NCBI GenBank assembly: GCA_030248295.1
Contig: JASANH010000873.1
Location: 62,001-126,000, forward strand
DNA: 64,000 bases
From: Mesodorylaimus sp. YZB2_4
Lineage: Eukaryota > Nematoda > Enoplea > Dorylaimida > Dorylaimidae
Direction: 5' to 3'
How positions within the stretch are numbered: the stretch's first letter is position 1; every line of letters begins with the position of its first letter. Under the pieces are notes generated by a model that was not told the DNA's origin, searched no databases, and saw only the letters and a program-made list of their open reading frames with translations. The translations under genes were made by a program, and so were the position numbers. Shown here one piece after another: positions 1 to 11,200 of this stretch.

Positions 1-1174
1 TGAGTCTAAAAACGGAGCAACGGCGCGAAGAGCTGTGAATCTTCTTAGGCTGGAAGCACGCTTCAATAAACAGGCATAAAAGGTATTTGGGCCGCGGTTG
101 TCAAACAGAGCTCGGCCAATAAACGACGCCGCCCGCTTAGTGGATTCTGATCCCTAAGCTGGTAATGAGGGGCCTGGCCAGACCGCTTCTCTGTTTTGGC
201 TCACAAAAGTGGCGTGCTTCCATAATCGACACCTCGCTCGAACGCTCTGTAGATCCTTTGCGGATGCGGATTTAGATTAAGGGAATGCGCTGGCCACTAT
301 CTGTTTATGGGAGAGGTGAATATCCAAATTAGTGGGCGGCATGTTTGATGGCAAGTACTGTATGACAAAGGACGAACCCACGGCATTTCGAGTGGTCACC
401 TTTGGCACATGGAATTTGGAATACGAAAGCCTTTCTGCGATTCCTGCGCTTGCACTCTACTCTTAGGCCAGAATTGATGATCTTGTATGCACGCCTACCA
501 GACGGGCTACTGGGTCGGTACAAAAGTAACTGTGAGGTAGAGCATGACTAGTCTGCTACTGCCACTCGACCTTGCTGTTACCTGGTGCGGAACTAGCTGG
601 TTGGCACACAGCATTGACAAGGAGACTGCCTTGAAACTCTGGTGCCAAGAATGCAATCTGGGAAGAAATGAATGAGCATGCGTGTACAAGATGCCAGTGT
701 GTCGCAACAGATTCGATGCCTACTCTTGTACTCGAACTTCGGTACATGGTTTCACTAGTTCGGTAATTTGAAACAAGGCCAACCACTTGTCGTTTATTAA
801 ACTGGTGACTGTGGTAATCTATGGGCACACAGTTAGAGTTTCAAACAGACATAAGAATTTGACGTAGTAATATTCAGATGACATTCTCGCAAAAGGCAGT
901 CCAAGGACTAACACAAAACATCACGCACGCTCGAACTTTTGTCGCCTTTTTCTTCACTACGCTGATTTCCATGTCCTTGGAGCGTAGGATGCAAATACAA
1001 TAGGGATAGGATGTGCCTGCCATAACTTACTTGCACTGGAAACTAGAAAGAAAGTCCGACTTACTACCCGTCACCCATGCAAATCATGGTCGTGTCAATT
1101 ATGAGTTGGTTAGTGCACGGCTTGTACAGTAGGTCGAAAGAAATGGTAAGACTTGGCCGACAAAGCATAAAAGT
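1..1174. other. No gene recognised
   Basis: Only short open frames with no family resemblance on either strand. I see no tRNA, rRNA or clear exon chain here. Confidence 0.5.
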
Positions 1175-1368
1175 GTAACCAGGCCTGGCAGGCGTAGAAG
1201 GGAGGCGGCCGACCGAAGTCGGCGGGACTAAAACTCCGACTGGAGCAGGATAGTCTTGCGACTATACCTACGGCTGAAACATCAACCCGAGGGGTTGACG
1301 TTTCTCAGCCAGGGGAGAGTATCGATTACTCTCTCCCACTCGCCATGGCCTACCAGGCGGGGGGTTAC
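1175..1368 (-). ncRNA. Candidate multibranched structured RNA (five hairpins in a closing stem)
   Basis: The ends pair: 1175-1180 with 1363-1368, then 1183-1188 with 1353-1358, then 1190-1193 with 1348-1351, with one mismatch and one internal loop. Inside are five hairpins in a row: 1208-1223 (6 bp, perfect), 1234-1245 (4 bp), 1250-1265 (6 bp, perfect), 1272-1310 (long, interrupted) and 1312-1336 (10 bp). Read on the minus strand, 1208-1223 is closed by C(UUCG)G and 1250-1265 by the GNRA loop GCAA, the two most stable RNA tetraloops; this is why I assign the minus strand. I do not recognise the family. It could be a free-standing RNA gene or the structured end of a retroelement. No second copy was seen in the window. 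Confidence 0.45.
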
Positions 1369-2365
1369 AAAAGTGATAGACCGCAAGGGATGCATGCTCC
1401 CCGCAAACAGTTTTAGCGACCTCCTCTAGAAAATTACTCCATTTGTTTCCCTTCGTCTCACAATCAGAATCGAAAGAGCAAATCTAGCGCAGAGGAGGAG
1501 AATGCGCTTGGCCTTGTCCCTTTCACCCCGATAACAACCACAATTTCTTCGAGTATGTTCACCTCAACCCTTTCGGCAATTTAGTGCTTCCTTGGCCCTC
1601 AGACCTCCTCAATTACAAAGTTTGGTTCAGGACTATTTGAAAATTGTTGGCTATATTTTCTCAACTAAGACGCGGGCCATATTCTTTAAAAACTTTTGCA
1701 CGAGGAATAGTACTTTCGAAAAGAATCTCACAGCATATTGTGGTTACACCACCTCAGTAACACACATAATAAAACCTGCAAGTTTTCAGTCCACCCAAAA
1801 TCCACTTTTTGAAGTAACCAATGAAGTTAGCGAAGAGCAAGTTACATCCAGAACGATTAATAAAAGTGTATCAGGCGCATGCATACCACACACAAAGTGC
1901 ATGCACAGAGCGCGGCACACCAACATGGTATTCGGCGGCGGCCCCAGGACCGGGACTTATTTAAGGTGGGCACAATCGCACATTTGCGCATTCCTTTGCC
2001 CCTAGTTCAAGCATTTTTTTCCACGTCGACTCCCAACTTAAGCCAAGAGCAAGTTTAAACAGACCACAGGTACAGTGCAAGGTACCATTTATGATACAGA
2101 GATGCTCTTGATCATGGTCGTTGTATAGCCAGCCATAACGTGTGCTTGGGAGTCACTCTCTGTGCAATGTCACACAACCTCTTTCCTGTTCTGTTTGAAA
2201 ATTTTATGCCCCCACTCAAATTAGTTGGTCGAAATCGAAAGTCATGTCTCCCCCGGAGATATATTCGAGGATATACTGTACTTGAGTTAAATTCGCGCCT
2301 TGTAGAAAAATTCGAAATGAGCATTTTATCTTACACTCATCAGTTCTGCATCGAAGCGTCACTCA
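1369..2365. other. No gene recognised
   Basis: An open frame of 137 codons at 1592-2005 (+) resembles no family known to me and has no supporting exon neighbours. Nothing else is seen. Confidence 0.45.
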
Positions 2366-2530
2366 TGTCGTGTCATGTCATGTCATGTCATGTCATGTCA
2401 TGTCATACTTTATCCATAGCCAAGCACTATACAGCGCACTCGAGGGCTTAGGAACGCAATAAACGACAATCATGTTGTACCGAGGTGGGAGTCGAACCCT
2501 TCCCGGTAAGTGCGGTGTATAATGCTGGCT
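2366..2530 (-). repeat. tRNA-derived SINE, family A, with pentanucleotide tail
   Basis: The minus strand carries a B-box-like GGTTCGACTCCCACC at about 2486-2500. At the other end is a pure TCATG/ATGAC pentanucleotide run (2366-2405). The stretch next to the run (tatccatagcc, cagcgcactcgag) recurs at 50630-50670 beside the same pentamer, so this is a dispersed family whose tail is (ATGAC)n on the minus strand. Confidence 0.6.
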
Positions 2531-3867
2531 TTTCTAACCTGCTGCTCAGTAAAATTGGGAGTCGGATCTTGGGATCCGGGTGTGCCTGGACTTTGAGACC
2601 CAGTCTGGAAAATCACGAATGATAGGCTGCGTTTTGATCTTTCCAAAGCAGTGTCTTCTCATGTAATGGGTGGTGTGGCGGGCACTAATCCAGGCGGCCA
2701 ATTCATTATAGTTAACAGTCAGCAATTAACAATTAGCATGACATCGCATAAAGTGAGGATACTGTAGGATCATCGAATTCTGGTGACTGTTTGATCAGGA
2801 TATTGCGTAGATGGTATCTGGCCCAGTATATACTAGCTCATCAAAGGGTCCTCAATGAAGCAACTCTGCAAGTACCCGGAGAGCTAAGTACACTGGGTTA
2901 AAACATTTCAAAATCTGTGCAAGGCGTCCTACCTGTGCTTGTGTGAGTCTATGCTACTAGCTGATGTAACACACTGCCGTTCTGGGTCTCGGTTTGATCC
3001 ATGGTCAGCGTAAGTGAATGGGTGAGTGGTTCATGAAAGAGCCTTCTAAATAGGTGCGTTGGTCAAGAACGGTGGCTGAGGTACCTAGAGTATCCAGACT
3101 GACCACTCCTTGACTCACTGTTTAGGGACGGAAACTCTGGAACTACTTGCCCTCAAGTGTTGCAAGATGTAAGAAGCTTTGACCATCATCATAAGTAATT
3201 TCAAAGCAGTGCATGCACACTGTTAGATGCAGGCGGATGCTAAAAAAATCTGTGATATGACATAAATATATAATTGAGCATTCAGTTTGAATTTACCACG
3301 CTTAAGAATAAGAGTCTGTACCTGAACATCACTAGTTGCCATGATTACTAGTGTGCGTCAGCAAAGCAAAATTGGGGTGTCGAACCACGTGAGTAGGTTG
3401 GTTTATTCATGCCAGTCAAATCCTTGTTTCGCGGTCGGAAGTATTGTGGTACGGAAGCGTAATCGATTCAGCAACATTTGCTAGCCCGGACGGCGTGGCT
3501 TTTTTTGTGGTTTTTGAAGGCATGCCGATAAAAATCATTTTGCGAAATTTCAGCCATCTGGAAGCGAGAGTGGATTGGAAAGCTTGCTTAAATTCGTCAT
3601 TGATCGCCATGCTACCAGCTTCCGAATTATTGAGAGACACGTTCGAACTTGGCCTATTCGAAATGCAAAGTTTAAATCTATTTCCGCTGGTTTTAAGACA
3701 CTAAATAAAAAAATCATAGTGGTCGCATCCTCCACTCTTTTCGTCTTTGGGAATTCAGTTTTTCTCCGATTTACAATCTCTTTTGCTTCTGTTCTGTCAT
3801 TAAGCGGCTAGTAACTGGTATACCTATCGAAGTGATACCAGCGATTCGCAAGAAGTCAACTTTCAAA
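2531..3867. other. No gene recognised; presumed upstream region of MAF1
   Basis: No conserved exon seen. A B-box-like GGTTTGATCC near 2990 hints at another decayed tRNA-derived repeat, too weak to call. The segment just before 3868 would hold the MAF1 promoter and 5' UTR, but no clear core promoter element is visible. Confidence 0.4.
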
Positions 3868-5441
3868 ATGAAGTTTTTGGAAAATAGCAAGTTGGAATAC
3901 TTCAGCTCGATCTTATCGACCGAAACCAGCGAATATCGTTTGGAAACACGGTAAGTTTCTGTGCTAGGTGTTATCATCGCTCATGATTTTTGGGCGGAAT
4001 GTTGTGTGAGTGAGTGAAATCCCAAATTCCCTTCATCTCAAATGCCTATCGCTCAGATTTTCTTGTTCTCCAGCTTACAGTAGTTACGTTGCCTGTCTAC
4101 TCGATCCGTTTCCGCACACACAGCTTAAAAATATGAGTCTTACCTGTATGCCGTCCCTTTTTTAGTTCGGGGCTCGGGAGTAGTTTGCTATTTTCGTATA
4201 ATCTGACCAAATGGCGAGATCTTTTATTTCCACAAATCACGTGGTCTCTTGACTATTGTTTGCTGAATGTGTCCTCGTTTTATCTTTATTCGTCAGTGTT
4301 TACTGCTTTGTGTTCTGTGTGCAGAGCCAGGTTTTTCTTCCTCGCCTTCGCGCTGTCGGTATTTTGGCGTGCAGTCGAACGTTACCACTGTTGTTTACCT
4401 TGTACGAGCGGGTGGTTGTTTTATGGGCGTCATAGCGGGTTTTTTGCCTCGCCTCTTTTGATACTGTACATGTTGTTTTTTGAATAGATTGACATGATGT
4501 TTGCTAATTCTGCCAGCGAGCTGTTCTAGGATGTTGTTGCGTCTTGAATTAGTCTTAACTAAACTTTTTCTCTCGTTTTAGCCTCGAAAGCTATTCATGC
4601 AAAATGGTGGGTCAAGACAAACGATTGTTCAAAGGATTTTTACAAGCGGAAGGGCCAGGCTCGACGGCCAAGGATCTTCAGGCGCTTTCGCCGCCCGTAG
4701 TTGAAGGGGCATGGATGATGTTCCCGAAAAATTTATCGCCGTCGAACAGCTCCGATCCAGAAATGGATATCGTGAGATATTTTCACCCGATGTTAAAACT
4801 GAATCGACGCACATTTTGTCTATACTTTCAGGATGTGGTGCCAATTTTATGCGACACTGTAAGCCGTGCAACTTTATTCAATCTCATTGCGACATTGAAT
4901 ACGAGTTTCCCAGATTATGATTTCACGGATGCAAAAGGCGAGAATTTCAGTAAAGTGCCGTCTTTGGATGTAAGTATACTTGTCAGACTTCAGGATACGC
5001 TTCATCAGGCGTGATCTAACTTGGTTTCAGTTCGTAACACCGTGTGTGGACAGCAAACTCGCGGCCGTCGTGGACTCGTACAATAAGATAAAGCATCAAA
5101 TGTGGGGCATTATGGACGAGGAAATCCAACTGAAAGAATGCATTATCTATACGTAAGTTCTGCTGCTATGCCCGCTATGGCGTGTATGCAAATCATGCAT
5201 TTGTCAGGTACCATCCGGACTATCACTCGGATCCGTACAGCGAAGACGGGTGCACTTGGTCGTTCAATTATTTTTTCTATAACAAAAAGCTGAAGCGCAT
5301 CTTATTCTTCACGTGCCGAGCTTTAAGGTTGGTTTATCCATTTGCTTGGATTCTTTTTTGTTATCGCGAATCTTGTTTAGCGTTCGCGCATTGAACTCAT
5401 CGGGCGACGACTATTCAAATGAATGGCGTATGGACGAGTAA
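3868..5441 (+). CDS. MAF1: MAF1, repressor of RNA polymerase III transcription
   Basis: Exons: 3868-3950, 4582-4771, 4832-4969, 5031-5152, 5208-5327, 5381-5441; about 237 aa, close to the usual ~250. MAF1 is the conserved nuclear repressor that binds RNA polymerase III and TFIIIB under stress and poor nutrition. The N-terminus [10 protein letters not shown], the box LESYSCKM across exons 1-2, [11 protein letters not shown], and the box [15 protein letters not shown] in exon 5 are all family signatures. The start is the ATG of MKFLENS, as in other animals. All splice phases join without stops. The segment 4772-4831 starts GTGAG, ends TTTCAG and is 60 bp with no stop, so it may be retained (257 aa) or removed; I prefer removal because the inserted residues are unlike the family. 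Archease follows on the same strand. Confidence 0.93.
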
Positions 5442-6185
5442 ACAAATCAACATTTTCTGCCATTCGTCAAGGCGAGTTACAACGACTTAATTTAAATCTC
5501 ATCTTGCGGACGAAATTTCGGGTTTTGCTCGTAGGTATTTAAAAATAATCAGGCGTATTTATTGGTTTTTTGAGTTCCAATTGGGTTTCGATAATGGACG
5601 TGTACGTGTTTGAGAATTTCGTCGTGAGCAATTACTATTCTCAGAATCAATGACGTCAAATCTGAGTTTGTGCTGTAGGTAGTTTCTGTTTCCTGTTCGT
5701 GGTAGTTAACCAGACTGTTCTTTCTCCAATTCCATCATTGCGATTTTATGTACTGTACAATTGCGTGCTTATTTTATGATAATCGGCCCTTTTTTTGTTC
5801 GCGGTTTCGCGCTTTATGAACGGATCATGTCATGAATTGAAGCGCGCTGCACGATTGTGTCGCGGGGCGGCGTTGTAGATTGCAAGTTTGTCCTGCATAA
5901 GTTGGTCGTGCTTGAGTTCAGCTACTTATGTACTTTTGATGCGTGTTGAGGGACTTAAACTTAGTGCAGGGCGTACAGTTTGGTCAGGACATGTGCATAC
6001 TGCGTTGTCATATGATCGTGCCGTGCATGTGGTGTAATATGTAGAGTGATTTCGTCTATGCCCCTTTCTTATCTCGCAGCGCGCGGCTGGTCCTCGTCTT
6101 TGGTGTAGCTGAGTACGACTGCACTTTGATCATCTGCACTATCGATCGTTGATCTTAATGTGAATAAATGTGTGCCCACATTTGG
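5442..6185 (+). other. Probable MAF1 3' UTR
   Basis: This stretch is T/G-rich on the + strand, unlike the intergenic DNA further on, and ends at an AATAAA (6163-6168). It is most simply the MAF1 3' untranslated region, leaving only about 100 bp before the archease start. Inference from composition and the poly(A) signal. Confidence 0.45.
6163..6168 (+). promoter_or_regulatory. AATAAA polyadenylation signal, probably MAF1
   Basis: Canonical hexamer at the end of the T/G-rich segment after the MAF1 stop and 125 bp before the next start codon. Confidence 0.45.
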
Positions 6186-6292
6186 AGGGAGTCTGTGGCG
6201 GAAGCGAGGCATCGCTACTTGTCTTACCAGGCTGTGCTCTCAGTCGATTGCAGGATGTCTGTCCGCTTTAGACTGCCCATTGTCCAAGCAGA

Positions 6293-7408
6293 ATGGCTGA
6301 AGGAGAGATACAACAGCAGCTGTCGGAGGACGCCTCGGACTGTCCGTCGATTCCTGCAGTCAAGTACGAATACTTGGACCACACAGCCGATGTACAGTTA
6401 CACGCCTGGGGCAACGATCTGCAAGAGGCATTCGAACAGGTGAGGGCATTGAACTGCGAACAGATAGGCTGGCTGGACATGCTTCGAGAGGCCGCACTAT
6501 TGCTAGCAGTGCCTTTTCTACCTCGCCAAAAACCCAGGGCAGGGCAGCCCAGGCCAGGTCTTCCGGATTCTAAGGAGGGGTAATTTGCAAATGGGCACAT
6601 TTTCCCCGACTCTGTGAATTCGACTCGTTTTGACGAAGAAGTAGTATTTCTAGCTGCTTGCGGAAATGGCACCTGCTGGATCCGTAGTTCACTCGCTTAT
6701 TGGAAATCTTAGGGGCGTAGGGTTTTTCCATGAGACCTCGGAGGGAGGGGGTTGCCGCCTACACGTAATGCCCATATAGGTGGGCCTGGTCCATGGCTCA
6801 AACATCACCTTGGCGGGAAAAGTCCCAGCTGCTAGCTCTGTGCACAGTCCATTGCCAGAGGAAGCCTGCTGTGCATACCAAAACAGGCCTACCAGAACGC
6901 AGCGTACCCGGTGTGCCACCGTCACTGAGAGACCCATCCAGCCACTTGCCCTGTGGTGTTTAGTGTGCCCAGCAACCTATACAGTAGATGCGCTCAAGAT
7001 TAAAGCGTGCTCGAGCCACAGCCTTGTTGAGGTCAATAGAGGCTATCTGCTGTGCTTCTTTGCCAGGTTTCCATGGCCATGTTTGGTTACATGACCGAGA
7101 TCGATAAAGTGGATATCCGATACAGCTACTACATCGAAGCCGATGGCGACGACATGATGTCCCTCCTATTCCATTACTTGGACGAATGGTTATTTGCCTT
7201 CAGTGCCGAGCCTTTCTTCATTCCTCGCGTTATCAAAATAATCTCATTCGACAGAGAAAATTTCAAGATTCAAGCACGCGGTTGGGGGGAGACATTCGAT
7301 CTGGCCAAGCATCCGCAAGGCGCCGATGTCAAAGCCATCACTTACTCCAATATGCAAATCCACGATCACGATCAAACCCACGCGGTGTACGTGATCGTCG
7401 ATATTTAG
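6293..7408 (+). CDS. ZBTB8OS: Archease, activator of the RtcB tRNA-splicing ligase
   Basis: Exons 6293-6439 and 7067-7408, one 627-bp phase-0 intron; 162 aa, close to the ~167 aa of other animals. Archease stimulates RtcB, which joins tRNA halves and XBP1 mRNA. Exon 1 holds the hallmark KYEYLDHTADVQLHAWG and exon 2 AMFGYMT, GDDMMSLLFHYLDEWLF, FFIPR and KHPQGADVKAITYS, ending in the VIVDI seen in animal archeases. The ATG at 6293 gives an acidic ~20-residue leader before the conserved core. It lies just after MAF1 on the same strand; co-transcription cannot be judged from sequence. Confidence 0.95.
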
Positions 7409-7424
7409 ATGCAATGCTAGTCCC

Positions 7425-7430
7425 AATAAA
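7425..7430 (+). promoter_or_regulatory. AATAAA polyadenylation signal of archease
   Basis: Canonical hexamer 17 bp after the archease stop codon, giving a very short 3' UTR. Confidence 0.65.
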
Positions 7431-8267
7431 GATCGCCTATCCAAGTATTTTATCATACATAATCAAACAGACACCTTCGTACTTTCTCAATGAAAAAAAC
7501 TAGAAACCATTACTCTAACGATAAGCTAATCTCGAAGCATCTCCAACACCTTCACACAACCTGAATCACGAATATAATAAGTACTAGCTCCCTTCTTTGG
7601 CTAGTTGCAAATAAGAACCAAACCTGACTCGATTAAAAATATCTTCGCCCACGAAAGAAACTAAAGCATTCGGCTTGTACGAGTAAATAGATCATTCAAT
7701 TAGTTAAACTTTCAGGAGTCATCCGTGCAAATACTGCTCGGCTGCGACAGAAATATAGGATCGTCGTTTCCCTCGTTATCCGTCATCTAAACGAAACAAT
7801 TTTCTACATGCCGCATACTTCTGTAAATTTTCAAGTTTTGCGCTTTCGTTCTTGTATTCGCAAAGCCTCTTCGATGAAAGGAAGTTCTTCGGCTATGGCA
7901 ATCTAACCTGTGCCAGCCATACTGTAGTACAAGAAACAGAAACAAAAAAATTATCTCCGAGTGGGAGTCGAACACGCACTGGTCACCTTCGACAGACATC
8001 TCCTCATAAAGGGGCCATGGGGGCTTACTGTTGGATGGCTAAAACATTACCAGGACCCATGCACGTGGGCTGAACCCTCGCCCACGTGCACCACCACTGG
8101 TGGTCTACCACTGAAATCTTTCATGGTCAAGCATGTTCTACCCCACAATAATGAAATTACAAAAGAATACCTTCTTTAAAAAAAATAAAAAAGTTTCCTC
8201 GCGAAAAAATCCAAATATAAGTTATACCCTCAGAATCCGAACCTCACCTACAGTATACTGCTCTCTA
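7431..8267. other. Intergenic between convergent archease and SAMHD1-like genes, with a perfect hairpin
   Basis: No exon seen. An 11-bp perfect inverted repeat (TGCACGTGGGC at 8060-8070 and its complement at 8080-8090, 9-nt loop) is present. A B-box-like GTGTTCGACTCCC on the minus strand at about 7965-7977 suggests a decayed tRNA-derived repeat. Confidence 0.45.
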
Positions 8268-11200
8268 TTACAAACTGTACATTACTGTATCTCCCATAAG
8301 GTAGGACCAGCGCACCATTTCCATTTTCTCAAAATCCCCCACTCCAATGCTTATTTGCGACCCAGATGACCTATTCCCATAGTTTACCTCGCCTGGTGGT
8401 TTGAAGTCATTAGCCCGACACCACGCATCGAAACATTTTTTGGCACATTCGATCAAGTCGACATCGTCTTCGCGGCAAAACACGCGAATGATCTTCTGAC
8501 GTGGCGGAGGTGCGTCGAATTGCAAATGCTAAAATCGATCTCGCACATTCTGCAAGCAGGTTTTCACATAAGCACTTTCAAGCCATACCTCCTTCGAGTA
8601 ACGAAATGGGGTCGACTTATCCTTTTCGAAGAACCAGACCTTCTCCACTGGATTAGTGTCCTTCATTCCACCATGGATGTCAGCCACCTGAAAAAGCCAT
8701 TCGCAACTTCGTCCAGCAAGCTCATGTCCACATCAGCAAACACAGGTAGGACTCACTCGAGGGTGAAGGGACAGAAAATTGCAAGATGCTTACCATAACT
8801 GCCAGGCTGGCTTCTAATCGTGTTGCATCGATATTTGGAAAGCTGTCGCAATACACAGCCAAATTCTCAGCGATTTCACTCGACAATTTCACGTTTATTC
8901 CCTAAACCCGATAGCCTTGTACAAATCAGTTCACTAGCATGCAAGTGCTTACCCCTTCGATGGTTTTATTCCTTTTCGGATCGCTCGTCTTCGTTTCACC
9001 GACTTTCGCGTAGAAATGTCTCTTCGCTATGCGCTCATAGAGTTCAAGCGCTGGTTTCAGTTCTTCGGCCGTGGACCTTTTAAAAACCGAGGTCACAGCA
9101 TCGTCGTCCACTTTCGTATACGCCTCCATATCATCAATGGTATGGCTAAGGTGAACCAGTACCCTGCAAGGGAAACGGCTGTGCACGGTGGTTTAGAGCC
9201 CAATATCAAACCTTGCATACCCGTTGGTCCCAGTCACAAATATGTGCTTGTCGGCGATCAACATAGCGTCAACAAGCCTAGAATTAATACTCAGTAGACC
9301 CAGCCGATACCTCTGCGACTACAAAACTTCCTTACATAATTTCTATCACTTTCACTGTCCTATGCTGATACGCGAACGAATGCAATTGAGCACGTGTTCT
9401 CGCCAAGTTGGTCAAATCCGGTTTCACCTGAAACAGGCGACAATTTTGTTTGATTAATATCTGTCTACTTTGTCAATTACTGGCCAGCTGTGGAGCTCTC
9501 CAATCATAAGCAACGTAACCCAGCCCACGGAGTCGGCAGTGTTTTCTCAGTGCCCAGGACTCCCAAGGAATTGTGGCGCATCAACCAGTCAGTTTGATGT
9601 TTCACTGGTCTTTTGACTGCACTACCGAGTTTTCTGGCTGATCGTGAGTTAATAAGGAGTGTCAATGGTCAGCCAGTCACGGCAAGACTGCACGAGGATT
9701 AGTGCAACCGGCTAACTGCTCCGTCATCCATGGGCACCTCCCAATGAGAGTATCACGGAACCAGCTTCATCACACAACAGCTTGCAGGGATTTTTCCAAG
9801 CCGACCTCCGTTGCTGTGGACTGAACCCGGAATTAGCGCATGCGCCTGCACCACCGAGGCCCAGACTCTGATCTTGACTGAAAAGAGACACAGGACACCA
9901 CTTACCTTATCGCGATAACATATGGTCAGACGTTTCCGCGGTCCTGCTGGCAAAACACGAATATTGTCACGAATTCGGGACAAGTTGGCGCTAGTCGGAA
10001 TCGACATATGCACACCGTCACGGCAAATATAATCCCATTTGTCCACGTCAAAACCATTGCTTTTGTTCGACACAATATCGTACAGGAAGGCTTTCTCGAA
10101 AGGACGACCTTTGTAAGGCCATTCTGCCTCGTTCTATAAATCAAGATTCAAAGATTTAGAGATACGCACGACACTGATGGCGCATAGTCCAGCATCTCCA
10201 GCGGACGCAGTCTAAATTAATAGGTCATAGGAGTTGATGCAGTTAAACTTCCGTCTGGCCTGGACACACTGGGCTAAATTAAGGTTAGTTCAGTGTGCTT
10301 ACTTCTGCTACCTGAATTCATTCCTGCAGGCATATGATTATGTGGCCCGTCACCACAGTGCAGTAAGTGTGTCAGGTTTAGTTTAGACTATTTCAAACCC
10401 ATCCCTTAAACTACTCATCGTCAGTCACCCTTCATCTCCAAACCTCATCTCATTCCCTCATTGTCAGCTTCAACTCTTCATACCTACTGACGATTCCGTA
10501 ACACTAGAGTATAATTTCATAATTTCCGAGCGGACACACATTTTCTCAACCATTTTCGTCACGCATTCTCTAGCTGCAGCTTGCTCCGCCTAATATCCTG
10601 CAGTATATGTGTATGCAATATCCTCCCCTGGCCCGATATCCTACCGTTACTGTATCGTCCACCACCATGACCTTCTTTTCTTTATGTCTAATCCATAAAG
10701 GTTGGCGATCACAAACATGTCCAAGAATGGTTCTGCGGTCATAACACACGACATACCTCCTCATCCACTGATAAGATGGCTTCTTCGATGAATTTGTAGT
10801 CCAGTTCGTCCAGCAGCAAATCCAAATATTCTTTCACTTCAGGATTAGCCTTCAGCAGGTACCGGAACATTAATATCGATGCTTCTTCGTGCTAAACAGT
10901 AAAATATTAGTCCAATGCGCCAACCAGGGTACTCTGGTCAGCGCCTTGAATGCCATATCAGCAACTGCTCATCAACCCAAATATAGCCTGTTGTAAGCCT
11001 ACGCGACTATTAGCCCCGCGGCTTACATATGTATTATAACACTGGGGGCCACTTCTGGGGATTCATATTCTGCTGCCGCCGTAATGCATCTCCTGTACAG
11101 TACCCCCTATATCCTACGCCAGTCCTGCCTCAATTCTTCCATTTCTGAACAACAGTATCCCAGAGCACACTTCTGAACATTAGCTGTATCCCATAAAGAA

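Noticed and set aside
1175-1368. Hammerhead, HDV-like or group I ribozyme
   Set aside because: None of their conserved core strings are present in the right order on either strand.
1592-2005. 137-codon open frame
   Set aside because: No recognisable domain, no neighbouring exons, composition like surrounding DNA.
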